Source: Rhabdophis nuchalis (Eukaryota > Chordata > Lepidosauria > Squamata > Natricidae). From it: a stretch of 64,000 bases of DNA. Positions within the stretch are counted from its first letter, which is position 1. Every line of letters begins with the position of its first letter. This document shows positions 54,655 to 64,000 of the stretch, in pieces. Where the stretch lies: positions 42,903,110 to 42,967,109 of the forward strand of contig CM077647.1 of the NCBI GenBank assembly GCA_039707465.1. The letters run 5' to 3'. Made by a program: the position numbers and the translations under genes. The notes beneath the pieces are model-generated. The model worked only from the letters and a program-made list of their open reading frames with translations, was not told the DNA's origin and made no database searches.

Positions 54655-56141
54655 AATTCAATTCAATTTAATTCAATTTATTCAATTTATATCCCGCCCT
54701 TCTCCGAAAGGACTCAGGGCGGCGCACAGGAATTTAAAACAATATACAAAATAGTACCAATTATAATTTAAAAAACTTATTAAATGACAAAACCTGCGCT
54801 AAAACCAGATTAAATCCCCCATTTAAATTGTAAACTATCCCTCCCCTCCTCCCTGGAACCCCCTAAAAGCCAAATTAAGAATTTTGTTCAAACACCCCTA
54901 GAACTGCGACCCGCCCACCTCTCTTGATACAGAATCCCTCATCAAGGTGGGCCCTCGTTGACGCGGAGGGCCATACCTGCGAGTAGGGGGACTCCCGCAG
55001 TAGAAAAGGTCTGCCTTAGAGTACTTCATGGTGAATGTCATAAATATGATATATATAAATATGTATAAATATATATAAAATATAAGGTCAGAGGAGTTGT
55101 TAGACAGGGCATTAAAATTCTAGATGTTATTGAATATTAAAATAGATGTTAAAATATGTAAAGTACAAGTTAAACTCAGGAGACGTCTAGACCGGCTCTA
55201 AAAAGTTCATAAATAGTTCATAAATTCATAAAAATCATGCATGGTTCAAAGATAGTTAATCATGGTTCATAAATAGTTAGTTTGTCATCGAAGGTGGGAG
55301 AGTTAGTTCATATGGATATATCAGACTGGGGGTAGAGGGTGGCTTTGGCCTTCCAGTTGTAAATTAGTCCCGGCCTGTAGTCCTCAAGGACTCCTCCAGT
55401 CCCACAATACCAGGAGTCTTAAGGGCCTCAGCTGAAGAGTTCTAATAGCTGAGGCCAGTTTTTCTCGGCCTGGAGCCTCCACTGCCACCTTTGTCCCCGG
55501 TGGCATCTCCTTCGGCCCCAACGCCTCCAGCGCTCCTGGTATCTTTCGGCCTGCCAGGCCCAGATCTCCTTAGGCCCGGCCCGGCCCAGCCAGGCCTTGC
55601 GGCCTCGATGTTACCCTGCCGGCCCATGCCAGTCCAGTTGGTCCTCAGCTAGCCAGGTCCGGCTCTGTCTGGCCTCCCCAGGTCTTTACAGTCGCTGGCC
55701 TCTGATGTCCGCTCCAGCGCTGGTCACTTCTCCGCCCACTGGCCGTCCCGGCTCCGCTCGTCAGCTCATACCGGCACCGCTCTTCTCCTCCTCTCCTCCA
55801 CGCCGCGCGGCTCCACTCCACTCTGTTCCTCCATTCCTCTCCTTCTCTCCTTCTCTCTTCCGCGCCACGCGCCGCTCCACTCAAGCCTCGGAGCAGCACG
55901 GCGTTTTGGAGCCTCCCCGGCGTTTTGGAGCCTCCGGCCAGCTTCCCTCCGATGGCCCATGCAGAGCCGCCGGATCACCCTGGAAGCTCGTCCTGGCCTC
56001 AAAAGGCAGCCAGGGTGAGCGTCTCGCTGGGCCTGGCCCTAAAAGTTGGCAAACGGGCCAGGCGACATGCCCTAGCCTCCCACAACTCCCGCAGCCCTCA
56101 TAGCGCTCGGTGGCAGACCGCCATCTTCGCGCATGCGCAGT
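54655..56141 (-). mobile_element. L2-derived unit: 3'UTR joined to 5'UTR, no ORF
   Basis: On the plus strand a (TTCAA)n-like tail (54657-54690) and the L2 3'UTR in inverse (cgcccttctccgaaaggact, gggcggcgcacagg) pass directly, near 54836, to sequence matching the L2 5'UTR of 32530-32605 (cctccctggaaccc, cgcccacctctcttga). Beyond it come AT-rich DNA and a GC-rich stretch to 56141. Both pieces are in the same orientation, so it reads as an L2 that has lost its whole coding region, or two abutting fragments. Confidence 0.55.
55440..56141 (-). promoter_or_regulatory. CpG-rich region with NRF1- and YY1-like sites
   Basis: High GC and many CpG in contrast to the flanks. At its outer end, on the minus strand, TGCGCATGCGCG (56139-56128) matches the NRF1 palindrome and GAAGATGGCGGTC (about 56128-56116) matches a YY1 site, as in LINE 5'UTR promoters. 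Overlapping frames on both strands (for example 55597-56103 plus) are taken as GC artefacts. A first exon of a host gene is a possible alternative. Confidence 0.45.
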
Positions 56142-57801
56142 AAGCTTTAATGGTCTTAGGTTAATGGTCTTAAGAGACTTGACATGCCTGGTGCCTTGAG
56201 TCTGAAAAATCACAATTCACAGCAGCATCTGAATGGTATACAAAGACTGTACATGTATGTTTTTGCGAAATGTTCCATCTCTACTTCTAATACATTTTTG
56301 CTGCTATACAATTTTCACATTAGTAAAAACTAGATCCATAAACTGTATAATGGCTAAAAAAAAAGGATTATCTTAATTCAGTGTCAGCTTGTAGATGATC
56401 AGGGAAAAAGTAGAGTTGAATAAATTGTTTCCATTCCGAATGCTTTCCTTATTTTCCTGCATTAAAAAATACTTTCAAATTGCATATTTCATTTAATGCA
56501 TATTTAATATATCTTTTCTAGAAAAGTACATAATTTGGCAACTTGGTGGTACATGAAAGTGTACTGAAAAATTCATAGAAATGAGAAATCTTGCAGATGG
56601 CAAAATTCTGATTTGTTTATCAGTTCAGTTTAACTTGGAATGTGGAGCTAGTCCAAATCTAGCCTATGTCATTGATTCTGTTACTTATATATTATTCCTG
56701 TATGTCAAATTTTCTGCTGAGCATATTAAATTGTAAGAAAATCCATATTTGTTGTATAAGTTATGTTACTGTGTCATATTATTCCATAAACACAAATATT
56801 TTGGTGGATCTTTTTTGCAGCCTACTCTAATAAATACAAGTATGAATACAGCTTCATGCAGAGTATTTAACATTACTAAATATATACTTCTCAGCATGCA
56901 TCTTTTCATAGTACATGCTAATTAGGACAAAATGTTTTCAAGTATATACTTTTTATATTCATCTTTTCCAAATTGATGCTATTTTATACATAATTGGTGT
57001 TTTTATGGGGTTGAGGATCCAAGAATGATGAATGCTGATAAATTCTGGATATTGTTGCCATTTAGGCTATGTGGCACCGTATATAGGTAACCCTTGAGTT
57101 ACAAATATAATAGAGTCTGACAATTACATTTGTATTCCAAGGATTCATTTGATTGAATCATGTTAAATGAACGTGATCACTTCCTTCTTTCCCCAATGCA
57201 TTTGCTAATCAAATGTGCAGGTCGTTAAATCACATAAGGTATCTCAGGGTAGGGAAGAGCATGCAACCCCTAGTGCTGGAGCAGGCTACCCAAGGCCTCC
57301 CTAATCCACTGACATACTTCATGTTCCCCTGCGGTCCCCACAATTGTTTCCCATCCCTGATCTGCCCACCAGGTCTCCATAGGTTTGCTTTGCTAGCGTC
57401 CGGGATTCCATTTACTCCTTCCCACCCCATTTCCCATGGCTTTATTGTGCTTTTTGAAGATCTCTAAAAGTCACTGATCCACTGGCAGAAAAGCTGAAGT
57501 GTTTTATTCAGATGATGGTGAAACTATAAAAATGTGAAATCTAAGGAAAACATTTTCGCCAGCTTCTGAGTAAAAAACTTCAGCTTTGGGCCATGTGGCC
57601 AGCAGGCCTCTGGTAATAGAAAGGGCCTGGGCTGGGCTGCAGCAGCCTCCTGCTTCAGGACAAATTCAGGGATTGAGGCAGCATCAGCATGAAATCAATG
57701 AAGAGCTTGCTTTTTTGCTTCAGGATGAACTGCAAGCACCATGTTGATTGGCTTACTTTGTTCCTGATGTCAAGAGCTGCCAAGAAGGGGCACTGCATTA
57801 G
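56142..57801. other. AT-rich intergenic DNA
   Basis: A 12-bp direct duplication (ttaatggtctta, at about 56148 and 56161) follows the CpG-rich unit. The segment 57086-57185 vaguely resembles the gtagtcctcgacttac element. No gene is recognised. Confidence 0.35.
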
Positions 57802-57809
57802 GTGCTCTG

Positions 57810-58049
57810 CAGGGATGGCTTCTGGCTGCTGCTACTGCCGGTTCACTCAGGGATGTGCTGTGCGCACACCGCTTGATGCATACTATACATGCATGCACAG
57901 TACTAAAAAATGCTACTGCACATGTGCAGAAGCAAAAAACAAGATAGTGGTGCCTATGGCACCACCAAGAGAACGATTTCAGGGGTGTGGCAGGCCGACT
58001 TACTACCTAATCAGCCAAACCAGTCCAAACCAGTAGGAAACCACCTCTG
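57810..58049. mobile_element. Non-autonomous hAT-like element, 240 bp
   Basis: Left end CAGGGATGGCTTCTGG, right end CAGTAGGAAACCACCTCTG. Flanking octamers gtgctctg (57802-57809) and gtcctctg (58050-58057) agree at 7 of 8. The interior has tgctgtgcgcacacc and tgcatgcacag pieces like the other copies. Confidence 0.75.
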
Positions 58050-58057
58050 GTCCTCTG

Positions 58058-59125
58058 AATCTGCAAAACTTGGACTAGGGCTGCTCATACAAGTTACTGC
58101 TCTAGCTTAAATAAGTGCATGATGTCTTATTTGCTTATATGAATAAGGATCTCTTTAAAAAAGAATCTGTTGACTTAACTCTAGCCCATCTTGTAGTAGC
58201 AAGAAGAAAGAAAGGTTATTGTTTTGTGGAGACTTCCTAGTCTATTTGCTTGAAAGTTCATGCATTCCTTTTTTTTTTTAAAATCATAGTTGGTAATGCC
58301 ACAAGGAAGCCAGACTTAATTCCTTCCATCACCCTGGAAGTTGTATATGGAAGCTGGGTAGAGCAATAGAAAATGTAAAGATGACAAAAATATACTAACA
58401 TTTGCACTGTTTTGGTACTTTCTTGCTAATATCCTCTCTTCTTACGTTGTAACAACGATCAGTGTTGTATAGGGATATATCCCTATGATACTTGAGAAAC
58501 TGCTGTTAATTTCTACAGTTAGTGGACTGGATATTATTTCAGAATAGATGGATGAAAAAGAAAAAAAAAGATGTATGATATATCTGGCTGCTATTTTTTG
58601 TGATTGTGAATTTTTTGTACCATGGAAGCATGCACATTGGAAACAATACAAGCTATGTTGAATGAGCCAGGCCATTTTTTTCTGCAAATAAAACTACAAC
58701 AGAAAACAATAAAAAAAAACCCAACCCAAACAGAATTTTGAAGTAATTTCTTACTACAATTTATGCATACATTTCACCTATAAAATTCACTATACTAACA
58801 AATAGTCTTTCCATAGAGAATTCTTTAATTTCCATCTGCATCTGAGGTCATACAGAAGCAATTGATGGCAACAAATTCTTAGATTGCTAAGTAAAATAAA
58901 TTATAATAAAAATGTAAAACATTCTTGTTTTCCTTATAATATTTATATGCCTGATCAATTGTATTATTTTTATACAGCCTATTTTTATGTTTAATCAATA
59001 AGTCATTGGAATTTTGTATAGGAATTATTCTTGCTTTGCTGCTTTATACAAATAATGGATTTTTTACCTGTGGATTAATAAGCAAATAAACCAAGTTAAA
59101 AAAAGAAAATGCAGTACAAACTACA
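58058..59125. other. AT-rich intergenic DNA
   Basis: Nothing recognised. Confidence 0.4.
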
Positions 59126-59460
59126 TTGTATTTGTATTTGTATTTATTAAATTTATATACCGCACATTCTCCCTACAGGGACTCAGGGAGATAAAATCAC
59201 GCAGATAAAATCGACAATATAAAACATAAAATACATTAAAAATACATTAAATAGTTGGCATGTCATAAAACCCCTATTAAAACCCCTGCTAAAACAAATT
59301 AAAAACTACGCCAGGCCAGCCACACAAAATAAATAGGTCTTCAAGGCCTGACGGAAAAGGCGTAGGTCGGTGATCGTCCGTAAGTCAGGGGGTAGGTCAT
59401 TCCAGAGGGCAGGGGCTGCCACAGAGACGGCTCTCCCCCTGGGGGTCGCCAGCCAACATT

Positions 59461-59948
59461 GTTTATTATTTATTTATTTATTTAGCGTATTTATAAGCCG
59501 CACCCATCTCACCACATAGGGACTTGGGGCGGCGCACAGGGAATATAAAATATAAATATACATATATACAAGAATATAAGCATTCTTAAAACTAAATTAA
59601 ATTAAACCCACCCTGCGCTAAAACCCATATTAAAACCCCTGAATAAACTTTGGTCAACTAAAAGCAGCAAAGTGTCGAGTAAAATCATGCCAGGCTGGCT
59701 TGTTGGAAGAAATGCTTTATAACTGCTGGTAGAACAGGTGGAGGTCCGAGATGACATGGAGTTCGGGAGGTAGAGCGTTCCAGAGGGTTGGGCCCATCAC
59801 AGAGAAGGCTCTTCCCCTGGGTGTCGCCAACTGGCATTGCCCGGTTGACGGCACCCGGAGCAGACCCTCTCTGTGAGAGCGTATTGGTCGTAGGGATGTA
59901 TGGGGCAGCAGACGGTCTCATAGGTAGCTAGGCCCCATGCCATGGAGC
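59461..59948 (-). mobile_element. L2-type LINE 3' end, nested
   Basis: An (AAAT)n tail (59464-59482 in inverse) and a 3'UTR (inverse of gacttggggcggcgcacagg) precede, on the minus strand, the C-terminal codons of ORF2 (GPTLWNALPPEL-like, about 59795-59755). It interrupts the larger L2 between gtcgccagccaacattg and cgatggcaccctgagg. Confidence 0.75.
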
Positions 59949-60155
59949 CGATGGCACCCTGAGGAGGCCCTCTCTGTGTGAGCGAACTGGTCAGTGGGAG
60001 GTATTTGGTAGCAGGAGGCGGTCTTGAAGATAACCAGGTCCCTTGCCATGGAGCGCTTTAAAGGTGGTTACTAGTACCTTGAAGCGTACCCGGAAAGCCA
60101 CAGGCAGCCAGTGCAGCTCGCACAGGAGAGGTGTCACATGGGAGCAACTGGAAGC

Positions 60156-62048
60156 TCACAGAATCCCCAGCGTGGCTGCATTCTGAACTAACTGGAGCCT
60201 CCGGGTGCACCTCAAGGGAAGCCCCATGTAGAGAGCGTTGCAATAGTCCAGATGGGAGGTGACGAGGGCTTGAGTGATCGTGCATAGAGCATCACAATCC
60301 AGAAAGGGGCACAACTGGTGTATCAGGCGGACCTGATAAAAAGCCCCCCTGGCCACGGCTGTCATATGATCTTCTAAAGACAGCCACGAGTTCAGGAGGA
60401 CACCCAAGTTGCGAGCCCTCTCTGTGGGGGCCAATGACTCACCCCCAATAACCAGAGATTGCACCAAATGGCTATATTGTGATGCCAGAAGCTACAGCCA
60501 CTCAGTCTTGGAGGGGTTGAGTCGGAGACTGTTTCTCCCAATCCAGACTCGCACGGCCTCCAGACACCTGGACATCACTTCCACGGCATCATTGAGGTGG
60601 TCCGGGGGAGAGATGTACAGCTGAGTATCGTCAGCGTACTGGTGGAATTCTACCCTGAAACCACGGATGATCTCACCCAGCAGCTTCATATAAATGTTGA
60701 ACAGGAGAGGCGACAGAACCGACCCCTGTTGTACCCCACAAGTGAGGCACATCAACGTTGACCTCTGCCCTCCTGCCAACACAAATTGTGACTGGTTGGA
60801 GAGGTAGGAGGAGAACCACCATAACATGGTGCCCCCCACCCCCAGCCCCTCCAGCCGGCGCAGCATGATATTATGGTCGATGGTATCAAAAGCCACTGAG
60901 AGATCTAACAGGACCAGGATAGAGGAACAACCCCTATCCCAAGCCCTCCAGAGATCATCCACCAACGCGACCAATGCCATCTCTGTGCTGTACCCAGGCC
61001 GCAAGCCGGACTGGCACGAGTCCAGATAGACAGTTTCCTCCAGGTGCTGAGGGAGCTGCCGCGCTACCACAATCTCAACAACCTTCTCAAGAAATCGAAG
61101 GTTGGAGACAGGACGATAGTTGGCCAACACAGCCGCATCCAGGGAGGGCTTCTTGAGGAGGGGCTTCACCACCGCCTCTTTCAAGGCGGCCGGCAGAAAC
61201 CCCTCACTCAAAGAAGCGTTGACAATTCCCTGGAGCCAGCCTCGTGTAACCTCCCAGGAGGCCAGTACCAACCAGGAGGGACACTGGTCCAATAAACATG
61301 TGGTGGCGTTCAGCCGCCCCAGCATCCTGTCCATGTCCTCAGGAGTCACAGGATCGAACTCTTCCCAGATAGCATTCTCAAGGCCTGCCTCCGTCAGCCC
61401 GCCTGAACTAGTCCAATCGGAGGCCAACCAGTACCGGATCTGATCGACTTTGTCATGCAGATAACACCCAAATTCCTCTGCACGACTCTGTAAGGGGGCA
61501 TCCCATGCCCTCTGGTGAAGGAGGGAGCGAGTCACCCTAAACAGGGCAGCAGGGCGGTTATCTGCAGACACAATGAGAGTGGAGAAATAGTTACGCTTCG
61601 CCGTTCTCATCGCCACTAGGTAGGTCTTCAAATGCAACCTTACCAGTGTCCGGTCAGACTCAGAGCGGGTGGCCCTCCAACTGCTCTCTAGGCATCTCTT
61701 CCGATGTTTCATCACCCTCAGCTCCTCAGAAAACCAAGGAGCCAAGGTGGTTCGGTGCCGGGTGAGAGGCTGCAAAAGCATGACCCGGTCTAGGGCTCCC
61801 GTGGCAGCACTATTCCAAGCGGCCACTAGGTCCTCAGTCAAGTCGTGGGTCAGGATCTCAGATATTGGCCCAAGCTCCATCTGAAACCTCTCAGGGTCCA
61901 TCAGGCACCTGGGGCAGAACCATCTCACCGCTTCCGGTTCCGTCTCCCTCCGGTGGGATGTAGCAGTTGGAAAGCCTAGCTGAAGGAGAGAGTGATCCGA
62001 CCATGAAAGGGGTTCAACGGCTATTTCCCCTAAACCAAGATTACTCAA
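60156..62048 (-). pseudogene. L2 ORF2: end of endonuclease, linker and RT, with two stops
   Basis: The frame 62048-60492 is open for 518 codons: PLSWSDHSLLQL, a linker (RWFCPRCLMDPERFQMELGPI...), [29 protein letters not shown] (Tyr and Met where other copies have His and Thr), [26 protein letters not shown] and YADDTQLYIS. A TAG at 60492-60494 replaces a Trp codon (TGG in 21.8 kb copy). The same frame resumes (60467-60156) with the thumb and stops again at a TGA where relatives have GGA. The RT core is undamaged but the ORF as a whole is broken. Confidence 0.85.
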
Positions 62049-62091
62049 TCACTGGCCGGAGGCAAAAAGTGCAGCGTGTGTCCTCCAGTGT

Positions 62092-64000
62092 GACAGTGGA
62101 GGAGTGATCTGGGAATAGGGGATTTAGTCATCTCACCCTTGTCATGGACAGATCACGCTCTCCTTCAGCTGGACTTTCCAATCGCTACACCCCACCGTGG
62201 GGAGGCGGAACCAGAGATTTCCAGATGGTTCCGCCCCAGGCTCCTGATGGACCCTGAAAGGTTCCAGAGGGAGCTTGGGCCAATACCTGTGCCCTTGCCC
62301 CATGACTCGACTGAGGACCTAGTGGCTGCATGGTTTAGTGCGGCCGCGGGGGCCTTGGACCGAGTCGCGCCCTTGCGGCCTCTCATGTGGTGCCAAATCA
62401 CCCAGGCTGCTTGGTTTACCGAGGAGCTGAGGGAGATGAAACATCGCAAGAGACGCCTAGATAACAGATGGAGATCTTCTCGCTCCGAAGCCGACCGAAC
62501 ACTAGTGAGAGCCCATATTAGGACTTACTTAGTGGCGATAAGGGTGGCCAAACATGGTGACCCGCTCCCTCCTTCACCAGAGGCCACGGAAAGCCCCTCT
62601 ACAGGGACGAGCAGAGGAATTTGGTATATATCTGCAGGACAAAATCACTTGGATTCAGAACAAGTTGCCCTCCATTGAGAGTGGTCCGGTCGGATTGTCC
62701 GAGGTTGTTCTAGAGACACCATCTTGGGAGGAGTTTGACTTTGTTACTACCGAGGATATGGACAGGTTGTCAAGGAGACTTAAGGCCACCACATGTTTAT
62801 TGGACCCGTGTCCCTCCTGGCTTGTACTGGCATCCTGGGAGGTGACACGAGGCTGGCTCCAGGATATTGTGAACACTTCTTTGAGTGAGGGGTTCTTGCC
62901 TGACGTCTTGAAAGAGGCGGTGGTGAGGCCCCTCCTCAAGAAGCCGTCCCTGGACCCAGCATTGTTGGAAAATTACCGTCTGGTCTCCAACCTTCACTTT
63001 CTAGCGAAGGTTGTAGAGAGTGTGGTGGCCCAACAGTTTCTGCGACACCTGGAGGAAATTGATTATCTAGACAGTCCGGCTTCCTACCCGGTCACACCAC
63101 CAAGACGTGGTCGTGTTGGTGGATGATCTCTGGAGGGCGCGGGATAGGGGATGTTCCTCTATCCTAGTCCTATTAGACCTCTCAGCGGCTTTTGATACCA
63201 TCAACCATGGTATCCTATTGCACCGACTGGCGGGGGGGTTGGGGCTGGGAGGCACCCTATTACAGTGGTTCTCGTCCTACCTCTCTGGTCAGTCGCAATG
63301 TGTGTTGGCAGGGGGGCAGAGGTCGGCCTCGAGATCCCTCTTATGCGGGGTTCTTCAGGGGTCGGTCCTCTGGCCCCTCCTGTTCAACACCTATATGAAG
63401 CCGTTGGGTGAGATCATTCGTGGTTTTGGGATGGGATATCATCTGTATGCTGATGACACTCAGTTGTACATATCCACCCCAGACCACCCCAACGATGCCA
63501 CCGAGGTGTTGTCCCGGTGTTTGGAGGCCGTACGGATCTGGATGGGTAGTAACGAACTCAAACTCAACCCGTCCAAGACTAAGTGGCTGTGGTTTACGGC
63601 ATCCCGGTTCAGCCAGATTACTCCAACTCTGGCCATTGGGGGTGAAACACTGGCCCCCGTGGAGAGGGCGCGCAATTTGGGTGTCCTCTTGGATTCCCGG
63701 CTGGCCATGGAGGACCATGTGACGGCCGTGGCCAGGGGGGCGTTTTATCAGGTATGCCTGATGCGCCAATTGCGCCCCTTACTGGACCGGGCTGCCCTTC
63801 GCACAGTCACTCAAGCACTCGTGACAACCTGACTTGACTACTGTAATGCTCTCTACATGGGGCTTCCCTTGAGGTGCACTCAAAAGCTACAGCTAGTCTA
63901 GAGTGCGGCTGCACGGGTGATTATGGGAGCCTCTAGGCACTCCCACATAACACATCTCCTGCGTGAGCTGCACTGGCTGCCTGTGGCCTTTTGGGTGCGC
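62092..64000 (+). mobile_element. L2-type LINE, plus strand, running off the window
   Basis: It begins near the end of the endonuclease (cagtggaggagtgatctggg, then SWTDHALLQL) and goes on through linker and RT into the C-terminal region, where the window ends. Its sequence is nearer to the 13.6-kb L2 subfamily than to the minus-strand neighbour. Compared with 61560-61620 it lacks about 80 bp near 62552. Confidence 0.85.
62139..63999 (+). pseudogene. L2 ORF2, frame-shifted and stopped, partial
   Basis: Frame 62139-62678 covers SWTDHALLQLDF and the linker; after a deletion near 62552 the frame changes to 62554-63126 (WEEFDFVTTEDMDRL, NYRLVSNLHFLAKVVE, with Leu for Pro in the RPVSN block). A second loss near 63075-63107 removes the SGFRPGH block. 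Frame 63107-63832 then holds VLLDLSAAFDTINHG, QGSVLWPLLFN and YADDTQLYIS. A TGA stops it at 63830-63832. Inactive, 3' end outside the window. Confidence 0.8.

Larger units (their letters stand above)
59126..62091 (-). mobile_element. L2-type LINE, minus strand, interrupted by another L2 3' end
   Basis: Minus strand from the end of the endonuclease (SDLGLGE, PLSWSDH) through RT to 3'UTR and a (AAATAC)n-like tail at 59128-59150. The inserted L2 3' end at 59461-59948 splits its C-terminal region. It abuts a plus-strand L2 at about 62091, head to head. It lacks the 5'UTR and most of the endonuclease within the window. Confidence 0.85.

Noticed and set aside
55597..56213. Open frames of 110-168 aa in a CpG-rich stretch
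   Set aside because: Low-complexity Ser/Pro/Arg content on both strands and no splice or domain evidence; taken as 5'UTR-like DNA.
57086..57185. Third copy of the gtagtcctcgacttac TIR element
   Set aside because: Only a short and weak resemblance could be seen by eye.

Overview
The window looks like a gene-poor, repeat-dominated stretch of a squamate reptile nuclear genome (snake or lizard, snake slightly favoured). The reasons are the combination of young L2-type and CR1 LINEs with short-tandem-repeat tails, a Sauria-type SINE, a BovB 3' end, a Penelope-like element and squamate-type hAT and other inverted-repeat elements, in AT-rich DNA with frequent stop codons. No intact host gene, exon series, tRNA, rRNA or CRISPR array was recognised. 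The only host-gene sequence is a broken intronless copy of TENT4B (PAPD5) near 19 kb.

Layout. 1-9.9 kb: LINE 3' fragments (L2 at 1.1 and 6.3 kb, CR1 at 2.7 kb), a probable solo LTR inserted in the CR1, a 5'-truncated Penelope-like element (GIY-YIG ORF, CCAAT array, hammerhead-like motif), and two 135-bp hairpin elements. 9.9-16.6 kb: a nest of transposons. A small inverted-repeat element is split by a 6.4-kb hAT-like insertion with a perfect 8-bp target duplication. That insertion itself contains an ORF1-only L1-like element and an L2 whose 534-aa reverse transcriptase ORF is open. 17-23.8 kb: a short hAT relative, the TENT4B retrocopy joined to an L2 5' end, two L2 copies lying head to head, and a GC-rich fold-back repeat. 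23.8-26.8 kb: AT-rich, nothing recognised. 26.8-32.6 kb: a nearly full-length minus-strand L2 split by a second ORF1-only element and by another L2 3' end. 35.6-41.4 kb: CR1 copies, including an almost full-length one whose esterase ORF1 is intact, and a Ty3-type RT remnant. 41.7-45.7 kb: microsatellites, a SINE and the best-preserved ORF1-only element, with an intact 282-aa ORF. 47-58 kb: scattered old repeats plus an L2-like 5'UTR/3'UTR unit with a CpG-rich 5' end. 59-64 kb: a second head-to-head L2 pair that runs off the window.

How the parts relate. Autonomous machinery is visible only as LINE reverse transcriptases (L2, CR1), all damaged or truncated, and everything else would depend on enzymes supplied elsewhere. 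The most notable signal is a family of about 2-kb elements (three copies, each with its own 16-18 bp target duplication). Each carries an L1-type ORF1 protein and a 3'UTR with poly(A) signal but no ORF2, so it is organised like the mammalian HAL1 (half-L1) elements. The second is the three-level nest at 9.87-16.62 kb, whose order of insertion can be read from the target duplications.
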